DNA of 64,000 nt from CAZHHH01 sp052400685 (GTDB lineage: Bacteria > Bacteroidota > Bacteroidia > Bacteroidales > Marinilabiliaceae): NCBI GenBank assembly GCA_052400685.1, contig JBQTGJ010000014.1. One strand, given 5' to 3'. A program made the translations under genes and the position numbers. Below are positions 17,178 to 25,482 of this stretch, one piece after another. The notes under the pieces were generated by a model that had not been told where the DNA came from, made no database searches, and worked only from the letters and a program-made list of their open reading frames with translations. Positions within the stretch are counted from its first letter, which is position 1, and the number at the start of each line of letters is the position of its first letter.

Positions 17178-18416
17178 ATGTCAGAAATAAAAAGGCCGTA
17201 CTCACTTTTTGAAGTGACCGGGGTTGAATTGGAATATATGATTGTGAACCGGGATACCTTGTCGGTGATGCCGGTTTGTGATCAACTTTTGCAAGAGGTT
17301 ACGGGTGAAATAACAGCCGATTATGAAAATGGCGCAGTGGCCTGGTCCAACGAATTGGTGAATCATGTGGTGGAACTGAAGACCAATGGTCCGGTGGTGA
17401 GCCTGAAAGGGGCTGATGGAATATTTTACGAGAATATCCAACAGATAAATAACTTGTTGGGGCGTTTCAATGCCATGCTTTTGCCTACGGGCGCTCATCC
17501 GTGGATGGATCCGTTTACTGAAACCTGTCTTTGGGAACATGAATACAACCAGATTTATGAACTTTATAATCGTATTTTTGATTGTAGAGGACATGGCTGG
17601 AGTAATTTACAAAGTACTCATATCAATTTGCCATTTTCGGGCGATGAAGAATTTGGCCGGTTGCATGCGGCCATTCGTCTGGTATTACCACTTTTGCCGG
17701 CTTTGTGCGCCAGTACCCCTTTGTTGGATAGTCAACTGACGGGGTTTTCTGACAGCCGTCTCGAGAAATATCGCAACAATCAAAAGAAAATACCTTCTAT
17801 TGCCGGTAAAGTGATTCCGGAAGCGGTGTTTACGGAAGAGGCCTATTATGAACAGATTTTTAATCCCATAATGCGCGACATACGGCCCTATGACCATGAG
17901 GGTGTGCTGGACCATCATTTTTTGAATTCGCGGGGCGCCATCGCACGGTTTGATCGTAGCGCCATCGAAATACGGTTGATTGATATTCAGGAATCTCCTA
18001 AGGCCGACCTCGCTATTGTTGAAGTCGTTGTGGCATTGCTGAAATGGTTGGTTAGTGAAAAAGGAGTCGCTTATTCAGAGCAAAAAAAATGGCACGAAGA
18101 TTCTCTGGCAGCAATATTGGTGTCGACCATCAGAGATGGCGGAAAGGCACTCATTACGGATGCTGAATATTTGAGTATATGGGGCATTGACAATCTGTCG
18201 GCACAAGCAGGCGATGTTTGGGGGCATTTGTTGGAGCAACTACAACCGTTATTGTCGGCCGAAGCTTTCCAGACGGCTTCCAGAATTGTTCGTGCCGGTA
18301 CATTAAGTTCACGTATTGTTAGAGCACTTCAGGGAGATTTGTCACATGGTAAAATAAAGCAGGTTTACCAGGGGGTGGCCGATGCATTGGCAAACAATCA
18401 ATTATTTAACGCCTGA
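17178..18416 (+). CDS. GCS2-type carboxylate-amine ligase
   Basis: A 412-residue member of the glutamate-cysteine ligase family 2 fold (glutamine-synthetase-like barrel). The ATP/Mg motif appears as TGVELEYMIVN at residues 12-22. Later come NNLLGRFNAMLLPTGAHPWM, QSTHINLPFSGDEEFGRLHA and SRGAIARFDRSAIEIRLIDI, all typical of this fold. YbdK and EgtA belong here, and both make gamma-glutamyl amides. Its stop overlaps the start of the next gene (TGATG), so the two products are probably made in fixed ratio. Together with the RimK-family ligase it gives the cluster two independent amide-forming enzymes. Confidence 0.85.
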   Translation: MSEIKRPYSLFEVTGVELEYMIVNRDTLSVMPVCDQLLQEVTGEITADYENGAVAWSNELVNHVVELKTNGPVVSLKGADGIFYENIQQINNLLGRFNAMLLPTGAHPWMDPFTETCLWEHEYNQIYELYNRIFDCRGHGWSNLQSTHINLPFSGDEEFGRLHAAIRLVLPLLPALCASTPLLDSQLTGFSDSRLEKYRNNQKKIPSIAGKVIPEAVFTEEAYYEQIFNPIMRDIRPYDHEGVLDHHFLNSRGAIARFDRSAIEIRLIDIQESPKADLAIVEVVVALLKWLVSEKGVAYSEQKKWHEDSLAAILVSTIRDGGKALITDAEYLSIWGIDNLSAQAGDVWGHLLEQLQPLLSAEAFQTASRIVRAGTLSSRIVRALQGDLSHGKIKQVYQGVADALANNQLFNA

Positions 18417-19102
18417 TGGTATCCTGTTTTTTGTCGTGTGAGCATGGTGGTAATCAAGTCCCGCCGGAATATAAATTTTTATTTACGGATGCCGACGAAG
18501 CATTAAAGTCTCACAGAGGGTGGGACCCCGGGGCTTTGTCTCTTTATCGCGCGATGATTTCCGATGCGACTTCCTTTTCCATTTATAGCGAAACAACCCG
18601 TTTGTTGGTTGATTTAAACCGTTCTATAAACCGAAAAACATTGTTCTCCGAGTTTTCTGCGGTTCTTTCAGCCCGAAAGAAAGAGGAGGTCCTTAATGGT
18701 TATTATTATCCGTTTCGCCAATCTTTTGGTGATGCTGCTGAAGCAGTCCTGTTAAAGGGAGCCAAAATTTTTCATGTGTCGGTACATTCGTTTACCCCTG
18801 TGTTTAAAGGTAAGATTCGTAATGCCGATTTGGGCTTGTTATTTCATCCCGGTCACGGTGATGAAAAAAAGTGGGCAATTAGGTGGAAACAGGAGCTACA
18901 GAAAGAATTTCCGAATTTTCGTATCCGGTTTAATTATCCGTATCTGGGCAAGACTGACGGGCATGTTGCTGCTTTGCGCCTTCGGTTTGGAGTTGATTAT
19001 GCCGGCATTGAACTGGAAATGAATAATAAATACGCCGATGATGAGCGGGTGCGATGTGGTATTGTAAATGCCTATCATCGGCTTTGTAACAGACCGGCAT
19101 AA
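18416..19102 (+). CDS. N-formylglutamate amidohydrolase-family enzyme
   Basis: A 228-residue zinc hydrolase of the FGase family (PF05013). Recognisable pieces are FLSCEHGGNQVP near the N-terminus with the metal-binding Glu-His, SHRGWDPGAL, LLVDLNRSIN, FHVSVHSFTPVFKG and GIELEMNNKY. Family members cleave N-formyl- or N-acyl-glutamate. Histidine-degradation genes are absent, so a role in the Hut pathway is unlikely. Start overlap of 1 base with the GCS2-type ligase indicates translational coupling, and the likely job is removing or editing an N-acyl or gamma-glutamyl group in the cluster product (inference). Confidence 0.85.
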   Translation: MVSCFLSCEHGGNQVPPEYKFLFTDADEALKSHRGWDPGALSLYRAMISDATSFSIYSETTRLLVDLNRSINRKTLFSEFSAVLSARKKEEVLNGYYYPFRQSFGDAAEAVLLKGAKIFHVSVHSFTPVFKGKIRNADLGLLFHPGHGDEKKWAIRWKQELQKEFPNFRIRFNYPYLGKTDGHVAALRLRFGVDYAGIELEMNNKYADDERVRCGIVNAYHRLCNRPA

Positions 19103-19134
19103 TAAAACACACATCGCTTTAATTTTTATTTTCT

Positions 19135-19142
19135 TACTTTTG
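19135..19142 (+). promoter_or_regulatory. Promoter -7 element of the TIGR01212 gene
   Basis: TACTTTTG is an exact TAnnTTTG match 28 bases before the next start codon. It suggests that the radical SAM gene has its own promoter and that the amidoligase cluster ends before it. Confidence 0.5.
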
Positions 19143-19170
19143 TCTGATACACCATTGAGTAAATGATACA

Positions 19171-20112
19171 ATGACAACCTATTCCTGGGGACACAGTGGA
19201 CGATATAATGATTTTAGTCGGCATATACGTTCTGTTTTTGGTCACAGATTTCAGAAAATATCCATTAATGCCGGTTTTACCTGCCCCAATCGCGACGGTA
19301 GTAAAGGTGTGGGGGGATGTGCTTTTTGTAACAATGAAACGTTCAATCCTGATTATTGTAAGTCTGATTTATCGGTTACCCTGCAAATCGATAAGGGAAT
19401 TGAGTTTTTTCAAAAAAAACATCCCTATACTGATTTTATGGCTTATTTTCAGGCCTATACCAATACCTATGGTGAACTGTCACATCTCATCAGTTTGTAT
19501 GAAGAAGCCGTTAGCCATCCTTTAATTAGGGGGGTGATTGTGGGTACACGGCCCGATTGTTTGTCTGATGAGTTACTGGACTATTTTGAACAATTGCAGC
19601 AACGTGTATATGTGAATGTAGAACTGGGGGTGGAGTCGACCAACGACGCCACGTTAGACCGAGTGAACAGGGGACATGATTTTGCCACCACTTGTGATGC
19701 AGTACAACGGCTCTCAGCAAAAAAAATACCAGTGGGAGCACATCTTATTTTGGGACTCCCCGGCGAAGACAAAGATCAAATGCTGGCTCATGCCGATGCC
19801 ATGTCGAAGATTCCTGTGAAATATTTGAAAATACACCAACTACAGTATGTTAAAGGCTCATCAATGGGGCGCGATTACCTCCAAAATCCTGAAAAATACA
19901 GGGTGTTTGAAATTGACGAATATGTGGAGCTTATAATCGATTTTTTAGAGCGGGTTCGTCCCGATATTGTAATGGAACGTTTTGCCAGTCAGGCGCCCCA
20001 GGCACTATTGCTAGCGCCGAGGTGGGGCCTGAAAAATTTTGAGGTGGCTCGTTTGGTCGAAAAACGGCTGGACGAACGTGATACCTGGCAAGGGCGTTTG
20101 TTTAAATTATAA
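19171..20112 (+). CDS. TIGR01212-family (YhcC-like) radical SAM protein
   Basis: A 313-residue radical SAM enzyme. The cluster-binding cysteines are Cys38, Cys50 and Cys53 (TCPNRDG, then GGCAFCNN), with the unusual widely spaced first Cys of the YhcC/TIGR01212 family. Further signatures are YFQAYTNTYG, GTRPDCLSDELLDYFEQL, VELGVESTNDATLDRVNRGH and GAHLILGLPGEDKDQML. The substrate is not established; a role in tRNA modification has been suggested for relatives. It overlaps the convergent DUF4197 gene by 6 bases. Confidence 0.9.
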   Translation: MTTYSWGHSGRYNDFSRHIRSVFGHRFQKISINAGFTCPNRDGSKGVGGCAFCNNETFNPDYCKSDLSVTLQIDKGIEFFQKKHPYTDFMAYFQAYTNTYGELSHLISLYEEAVSHPLIRGVIVGTRPDCLSDELLDYFEQLQQRVYVNVELGVESTNDATLDRVNRGHDFATTCDAVQRLSAKKIPVGAHLILGLPGEDKDQMLAHADAMSKIPVKYLKIHQLQYVKGSSMGRDYLQNPEKYRVFEIDEYVELIIDFLERVRPDIVMERFASQAPQALLLAPRWGLKNFEVARLVEKRLDERDTWQGRLFKL

Positions 20113-20850
20113 TGAGCCAAACACTTTTTGTAACAAATCAGTTACTTGTGCTGCCGGGTCGGTTCGTATTTTTTCTTCTTCTCCGGCCAACTTCAGAAAT
20201 AAACCGTCAAGTGCTTTATTGGTAAGATATTCGTCAAGAGAGGTATTTACTGTTTCAAAATTTAGTAATTGCCCTGAAAGTGAACTTGCGAAATTGTTCC
20301 ATGGTGTCGTTAAATTTTCCCATGCGTCATTGGCCGTTATTCCGCCAATAATATCTTTGTCTAATGAAGTCTGTATTTTAGGTTGATACAACTCGAATAA
20401 ATCATCATAGGTGCTGCTTTTCAGATATTGAGTGGCCGCATCGTTATCCCCGTTAAGAATTTCAAAACCATCCAGAATAGACATGTCGGTAATGGCATCC
20501 CAAAAAACTGGCGCAACTTCGCTGGCTGCATCTTCAGCCGCACGGTTAATACTTAAAATTACCTTTTCAACGAGAGCTGATCCGCCCGGAATATAACTTA
20601 TATTCTCAACAATAATATCGGCTTCGGAGGGAAGCCCTATTTTTACCAGTTCATCTGCGTAATAGCCGTTGGTTATTGATAAACCTGAGGCGGCAGAGTC
20701 GACTCCAATTTCTAATGCTTCCTTTAACCCATTGACGACCACCGATTCTGTGAGTTCGCCATTGTATATTTCATCTATAATATCAGCTGCTTCATCGCAG
20801 CTGGTTAGTGCCGTGGTAGCAATCAGACCTAAGAAAAAAAATCTTTTCAT
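20107..20850 (-). CDS. DUF4197 lipoprotein
   Basis: A 247-residue secreted protein. The N-terminus MKRFFFLGLIATTALTSC is a lipoprotein signal with Cys18 as the lipidation site. The body matches the DUF4197 family: VNGLKEALEIGVDSAASGLS, LVEKVILSINRAAEDAASEV, DGFEILNGDNDAATQYLKSS and YLTNKALDGLFLKLAGEEEK. It is mostly helical and expected at the periplasmic side of a membrane; no function is known. The gene is monocistronic and leftward, ending within the TIGR01212 gene. Confidence 0.85.
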   Translation of the reverse strand: MKRFFFLGLIATTALTSCDEAADIIDEIYNGELTESVVVNGLKEALEIGVDSAASGLSITNGYYADELVKIGLPSEADIIVENISYIPGGSALVEKVILSINRAAEDAASEVAPVFWDAITDMSILDGFEILNGDNDAATQYLKSSTYDDLFELYQPKIQTSLDKDIIGGITANDAWENLTTPWNNFASSLSGQLLNFETVNTSLDEYLTNKALDGLFLKLAGEEEKIRTDPAAQVTDLLQKVFGSL

Positions 20851-20954
20851 AAATAGTTAATTAGTAATAGTTTTAAAATTGAGAGGTTTCTTTTGGCAAA
20901 GCAATCTTTTGATTTGAGCTTTCAGACTCAAAACTCGGACTTTAAGAAAAGACA

Positions 20955-22904
20955 CTATTTTGCCTTTCGTTTATAATCAAAAGATCCCCTTTTATAACCT
21001 GTGTTAAACTTATGTTTTCCATTTTTGTTTGAATTTTTTTCATTGGTTCTGGTTTCTTCTGATTTTGGAGGTTTGTCAAATAGTTGTTTTTCAATTGATT
21101 CCAGATGGTTGTTGCGCAAAATAAGGCTGATGTCTTTTTTTGCTTCAGGTTTATACCAGAAAAAGAATAACCGTTGTTTCTGTTTTTCTTCTTTACTGTG
21201 TGCAGTATAAACCGGCTCCAGCGTATACGGGTGATAACCGGAGTAGTATATAACGGTGGCTACAGTCATGGGGGTTGGGGTGAAATCCTGAATCTGTTCA
21301 AGATTAAAATTTAACTGTTTGGTTTCCACGGCCAATTGCGCCATCGTTTTTTCGGTACTGGCCGGGTGACTTGAGATGAAATAGGGAATTAATTGTTGCT
21401 TTAGTCCGTGTTTTTCGTTTAGGGCGTTGAAGATGCCGGTGAATTTTTTAAAAAGGTTAAATGATGGTTTGCGCATCGTTTTTAAAACTTCATCCGATGT
21501 GTGTTCCGGTGCAACTTTCAGTCGTCCTGATACGTGCTTTAATATAAGTTCTTTGGTGTAGGCTTTGTGCGATTGCTGTTCTTCTGGCGAAGCTTTAGGA
21601 TTTAATAGCATATCATAGCGCACACCACTGCCTATGAAGGATTTTTTAATGCCTGGCAATTGATCAACCGAATGGTAAATATCGAGCAATGGCTGGTGTG
21701 ATGTATTTAAGTTGCTGCAAACGGATGGAAAGATGCAGGAGGGCCGCTTGCAATTGTGGCAAATTGTTAAATCGTTACCCTGCATTTTATACATATTAGC
21801 GCTGGGCCCGCCCAAATCAGAGATGTAACCTTTAAAATCGGCCATCCCGCTAATTTGTTTAACCTCGTTAAGGACGGATACTTTGGATCGGGAACTGATA
21901 AATTTTCCCTGATGCGCCGAAATGGTGCAAAAACTACATCCACCGAAACAGCCACGGTGCAGAATTACCGAATGCTTTATCATTTCGTAGGCCGGAATAG
22001 GGCCTCGTTTCAGATAACGGGGATGTGGCAATCGGGTAAATGGCAACTCAAAGGTCTTATCCAGCTCTTGTTCGCTCATGGGGGGATAGGGCGGATTCAC
22101 GACAATTCGTTTGTCGCCGCACACCTGGTGCAAGCGTGCCGCTTCCATCCGGTTTGACTCGGTTTCAATATGCTTAAAATTGTTTGCAAATCGTTTTTTG
22201 TCAACCAAACAAATATCGTGCGAAGCCAGCTCGATGTTATCCCATTTTTTGTGAGGTGGCAGAGGTATGTCAATATTTTGAATAATAGCTGTTTGCGGAA
22301 TGGTGGTCAAATGGTCGAATGGAACACCTTTTGTTACAAGTCGAACCACTTCGCGCATAGGTAATTCTCCCATGCCGTAGACTAACAAATCAGCTCCCGA
22401 CCATTGTAAGATGCCGGGTTTCAATTCATCACGCCAATAATCGTAATGGGTTAAACGGCGTAAAGAGGCTTCGATGCCTCCTAAAACGACCGGCACATCC
22501 GGATATATATTTTTGAGAATTTTGGTATAAACTGCCGATGCATAATCGGGCCGAAAACCAGCTTTCCCATCAGGAGTATAGGCATCGTCAGAGCGCAATC
22601 GGCGCCCGGCAGTATAATGGTTGACCATCGAATCCATATTTCCGGCTGTGACGGCGAAAAAAAGTCGCGGTCGCCCGAATTTCCGAAAATCACGTAGGTC
22701 GTCTTTCCAGTTTGGTTGTGGCACAATGGCCACCTTTAAATGCATTGATTCGAGCAGACGACCAATCACTGCGGCCCCAAAAGCGGGGTGGTCCACATAG
22801 GCATCGCCCGAAAAAAGAATGACATCAGGCTGTTCCCATCCCAATAAATTCATTTCTTTTACTGATATTGGCAGCCAGCGTTGTTTTGAATTGAAATCTT
22901 TCAA
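20955..22904 (-). CDS. ygiQ: YgiQ-family radical SAM protein
   Basis: A 649-residue UPF0313/YgiQ protein. The N-terminal domain (WLPISVKEMNLLGWEQPDVI, then SGDAYVDHPAFGAAVIGR) resembles B12-binding folds. The radical SAM core has HRGCFGGCSFCTISAHQGKF with C-x3-C-x2-C. The C-terminus is Lys/Asn-rich and probably disordered. The substrate is unknown. No ATG precedes the conserved N-terminal motif, so TTG at 22904 is the likely start, 13 bases from a promoter -7 box. Full length for the family. Confidence 0.92.
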   Translation of the reverse strand: MKDFNSKQRWLPISVKEMNLLGWEQPDVILFSGDAYVDHPAFGAAVIGRLLESMHLKVAIVPQPNWKDDLRDFRKFGRPRLFFAVTAGNMDSMVNHYTAGRRLRSDDAYTPDGKAGFRPDYASAVYTKILKNIYPDVPVVLGGIEASLRRLTHYDYWRDELKPGILQWSGADLLVYGMGELPMREVVRLVTKGVPFDHLTTIPQTAIIQNIDIPLPPHKKWDNIELASHDICLVDKKRFANNFKHIETESNRMEAARLHQVCGDKRIVVNPPYPPMSEQELDKTFELPFTRLPHPRYLKRGPIPAYEMIKHSVILHRGCFGGCSFCTISAHQGKFISSRSKVSVLNEVKQISGMADFKGYISDLGGPSANMYKMQGNDLTICHNCKRPSCIFPSVCSNLNTSHQPLLDIYHSVDQLPGIKKSFIGSGVRYDMLLNPKASPEEQQSHKAYTKELILKHVSGRLKVAPEHTSDEVLKTMRKPSFNLFKKFTGIFNALNEKHGLKQQLIPYFISSHPASTEKTMAQLAVETKQLNFNLEQIQDFTPTPMTVATVIYYSGYHPYTLEPVYTAHSKEEKQKQRLFFFWYKPEAKKDISLILRNNHLESIEKQLFDKPPKSEETRTNEKNSNKNGKHKFNTGYKRGSFDYKRKAK

Positions 22905-22917
22905 CTATTTTTTATTG

Positions 22918-22925
22918 CAAAGATA
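22918..22925 (-). promoter_or_regulatory. ygiQ promoter -7 element
   Basis: TATCTTTG on the minus strand (22925 to 22918) is an exact TAnnTTTG match just upstream of the TTG start and supports it. Confidence 0.6.
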
Positions 22926-23069
22926 GATTTTTCAACGATGCCTTTAAAACCTGATATAATGTTTATTTTGTAGAAGTTGGTTATATGTATAATAAAAAGG
23001 GCAATTTGTTACTTAAATTATTTTTTTTCAAAAGAGTTCAACTTTTTTTTTTAATTTTAAAACCAATGT

Positions 23070-23077
23070 TAATTTTG
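23070..23077 (+). promoter_or_regulatory. Promoter -7 element of the zapA group
   Basis: TAATTTTG fits TAnnTTTG and lies 17 bases before the first gene of the coiled-coil/zapA pair, downstream of a long A/T-rich tract that could act as an UP-like element. Confidence 0.5.
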
Positions 23078-23094
23078 TAAGGATAATTTGAACC

Positions 23095-23388
23095 ATGGTT
23101 AATCCAAATATTGACTTAATCGTAAAATTAGAGGAGAAAATAGATCTGCTGATAGAGCGGTACCGGGCTGAAAAAGAGGAGAATAAAATGCTTCGCAATC
23201 AGGTATCACAGTTAACCAATCAGTTGAGTCAGGCTTCGGCTACTTATACTTCTCTGGAGGAAAATTACGATAAGTTGAAGATTGCCAAGACATTGGAGGC
23301 CTCGTCCGAAGATGTTAAGGAAACCAAGCTGCGGATTAATCAAATAGTGCGGGAAATTGATAAGTGTATAGCTCTTTTGAATCGTTAA
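23095..23388 (+). CDS. Small coiled-coil protein next to zapA (ZapB-like candidate)
   Basis: A 97-residue protein, almost entirely predicted coiled coil: LVKLEEKIDLLIERYRAEKE and NKMLRNQVSQLTNQLSQA carry regular hydrophobic heptads. There is no signal peptide or enzyme motif. It lies 10 bases before zapA and should be cotranscribed with it. Size, all-coil character and position suggest a ZapB-like partner that bridges ZapA and FtsZ at the division site. This is inferred from context, since coiled coils give little family information. Confidence 0.65.
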   Translation: MVNPNIDLIVKLEEKIDLLIERYRAEKEENKMLRNQVSQLTNQLSQASATYTSLEENYDKLKIAKTLEASSEDVKETKLRINQIVREIDKCIALLNR

Positions 23389-23398
23389 AGGCCTTATT

Positions 23399-23689
23399 AT
23401 GGATAACAAACTTTCGATAAATGTGAAGGTAGCAGAGCGTTCGTATCCGTTGCGTGTGGATCGGAACGATGAAGAACGCATCCGAAAGGCAGCGAAACTT
23501 ATTAATGATAAAGTATTACAATATAAGCAGCGTTATAACGATAAAGATGTTCAGGATTTTTTGGCCATGGCCGCTTTGCAGTATGTCATTAAGGCGTTGG
23601 AACTGGAAAATGGTCAGGATTTGATGCCGGTGCTTGACGCCGTTGCTGCAATGGACCAGAAACTTGAACAGGTTTTATCGGACGAATAA
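23399..23689 (+). CDS. zapA: Cell division protein ZapA
   Basis: A 96-residue FtsZ-ring-associated protein. The N-terminal globular part contains INVKVAERSYPLRVDRNDEE and the RIRKAAKLINDKV segment typical of ZapA. A helical tail follows (DFLAMAALQYVIKALELENG). It bundles FtsZ protofilaments in the cytoplasm. It is second in a two-gene group after the coiled-coil gene; rny follows after 125 bases and may belong to the same transcript. Confidence 0.88.
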   Translation: MDNKLSINVKVAERSYPLRVDRNDEERIRKAAKLINDKVLQYKQRYNDKDVQDFLAMAALQYVIKALELENGQDLMPVLDAVAAMDQKLEQVLSDE

Positions 23690-23814
23690 CCGCTTGAGAT
23701 AGATATTTTTTACCCGTATTTTTTTCCTGGGGCTGCTTTTGGTGGCCTATTATTGATATGGCAGGAAAGAAATGCGTTTTTTTATATTATAGTATCAACT
23801 AAATAGAAATAAGA

Positions 23815-25344
23815 ATGGATATACTAATAGGAGCAGTAGGTTTTTTGGCTGGTGGTTTGGTGGCTTGGTTTGCGATAAGTCAGGCACTAAAATCGCGTTC
23901 ACGTAAAATTATTCGTGAGGCTGAGGCTGAAGCTGAAGTTATAAAGAAAGATAAAATACTTCAGGCTAAGGAGAAATTTTTACACCTTAAAGGTGAGTAT
24001 GAAAAGGAGATTAACAGTCGCAATGCTAAGATGCAGTCGCTTGAGAATAAACTGAAACAACGAGAGTCTGTTTTTTCTCAAAAAATGGAAGAGTATCAGC
24101 GTAAGAAAAAGGAGGTTGATACGGTTCGCGAAAGTTTAAACAGTCAGATTGAGATTGTAGAGCGTAAAACGGATGAGTTGGAAAGACTTCACAAGCAGCA
24201 GGTTGAGCAGCTCGAAAGTATTTCGGGGATGTCAGCCGATGAGGCCAAGGAAATGCTGGTTGAATCGTTGAAAGCTGAAGCAAAAACTGAGGCCATGTCG
24301 TTTGTGAATGATATTATGGATGAGGCGAAAATTAATGCCAACAAAGAATCGAAACGAATCGTCCTTAATACAATTCAGCGTGTATCCACCGAAACAGCCA
24401 TAGAGAACTCTGTGACGATTTTCCATATTGATTCGGATGAGATTAAAGGACGTATAATTGGTCGTGAAGGACGTAATATCAGAGCTTTAGAAGCTGCTAC
24501 CGGCGTAGAGATAATAGTGGATGACACCCCTGAAGCAATCGTGCTGTCGGCTTTTGACCCTATGCGGCGTGAGGTTGCTCGTTTGGCCTTACACCAGTTG
24601 GTTACCGACGGTCGTATCCATCCGGCACGAATCGAAGAAGTTGTTAATAAGGTTCGTAAGCAAGTGGAAGAAGAGGTGATTGAAATTGGTAAACGGACGT
24701 CCATCGACCTGGGGGTTCATGGTTTGCATCCTGAATTGATAAGGCTGGTGGGTAAGATGAAGTACCGTTCATCCTACGGGCAGAATTTGTTGCAACACAG
24801 TCGTGAGACAGCCAATTTGTGTGGTATTATGGCGGCTGAGTTAGGATTGAATGCCAAACGGGCCAAACGGGCCGGGTTGCTTCACGATATTGGTAAGGTG
24901 TCGGATGAGGATCCGGAATTACCGCACGCCATTTTGGGTATGAAGCTGGCCGAGAAATACAAAGAGAAACAGGATATTTGTAATGCCATCGGAGCCCACC
25001 ACGACGAGGTGGAGATGAATACAATGATTGCACCGATAATTCAGGTGTGCGATGCTATTTCAGGGGCACGTCCTGGCGCACGTCGGGAAGTGGTTGATGC
25101 TTACATCAAACGCTTGAAAGACCTTGAAAGCCTGGCGTTGAATTACCCAGGTGTTTTGAAAACATATGCTATTCAGGCAGGACGTGAATTGCGCGTAATT
25201 GTGGGAAGCGAAAAAGTGTCGGATAAGGATGCCGAACAGCTTTCTTACGATATCGCCCGTAAAATCCAAACGGAAATGACCTATCCGGGTCAGGTCAAGA
25301 TTACCGTTATTCGCGAAACCAGGGCCATTAATTATGCCAAATAA
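23815..25344 (+). CDS. rny: Ribonuclease Y
   Basis: A 509-residue membrane-anchored endoribonuclease that starts mRNA decay. Residues 1-23 form a single N-terminal membrane anchor, about 25-150 a long coiled coil, about 200-265 a KH domain (GRIIGREGRNIRALEAATGV), and about 320-430 the HD hydrolase domain with the metal-binding HD pair in AGLLHDIGK near residue 356. Length and domain order are those of the family. It lies downstream of zapA and ends in an intrinsic terminator. Confidence 0.95.
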   Translation: MDILIGAVGFLAGGLVAWFAISQALKSRSRKIIREAEAEAEVIKKDKILQAKEKFLHLKGEYEKEINSRNAKMQSLENKLKQRESVFSQKMEEYQRKKKEVDTVRESLNSQIEIVERKTDELERLHKQQVEQLESISGMSADEAKEMLVESLKAEAKTEAMSFVNDIMDEAKINANKESKRIVLNTIQRVSTETAIENSVTIFHIDSDEIKGRIIGREGRNIRALEAATGVEIIVDDTPEAIVLSAFDPMRREVARLALHQLVTDGRIHPARIEEVVNKVRKQVEEEVIEIGKRTSIDLGVHGLHPELIRLVGKMKYRSSYGQNLLQHSRETANLCGIMAAELGLNAKRAKRAGLLHDIGKVSDEDPELPHAILGMKLAEKYKEKQDICNAIGAHHDEVEMNTMIAPIIQVCDAISGARPGARREVVDAYIKRLKDLESLALNYPGVLKTYAIQAGRELRVIVGSEKVSDKDAEQLSYDIARKIQTEMTYPGQVKITVIRETRAINYAK

Positions 25345-25365
25345 GCGCGTGCTATAATAAAGATA

Positions 25366-25398
25366 AAAAGTGCGGAGTTTTTAACTTCGCATTTTTTA
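25366..25398 (+). terminator. Intrinsic terminator after rny
   Basis: TGCGGAGTT pairs with AACTTCGCA (one G-T pair, 3-base loop), flanked by A-run on the left and T-run on the right. Confidence 0.88.
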
Positions 25399-25455
25399 TT
25401 TGTACACGTTTATTTTGCGATGTAATTTTTATGAGGCTCAAAGAAATAAATTGCC

Positions 25456-25463
25456 TATTTTTG
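25456..25463 (+). promoter_or_regulatory. Promoter -7 element of the epimerase gene
   Basis: TATTTTTG fits TAnnTTTG, 19 bases before the start codon of the nucleotide-sugar epimerase gene. Confidence 0.5.
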
Positions 25464-25482
25464 CCATTAAGAGGAATAACAG

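Noticed and set aside
23690..23814. Possible 6S RNA gene after zapA, as in E. coli
   Set aside because: The gap is only 125 bases and no long closed hairpin with a central bubble can be drawn.
23815..25344. Defence-related HD-domain protein
   Set aside because: Membrane anchor, coiled coil, KH and HD order identify ribonuclease Y.
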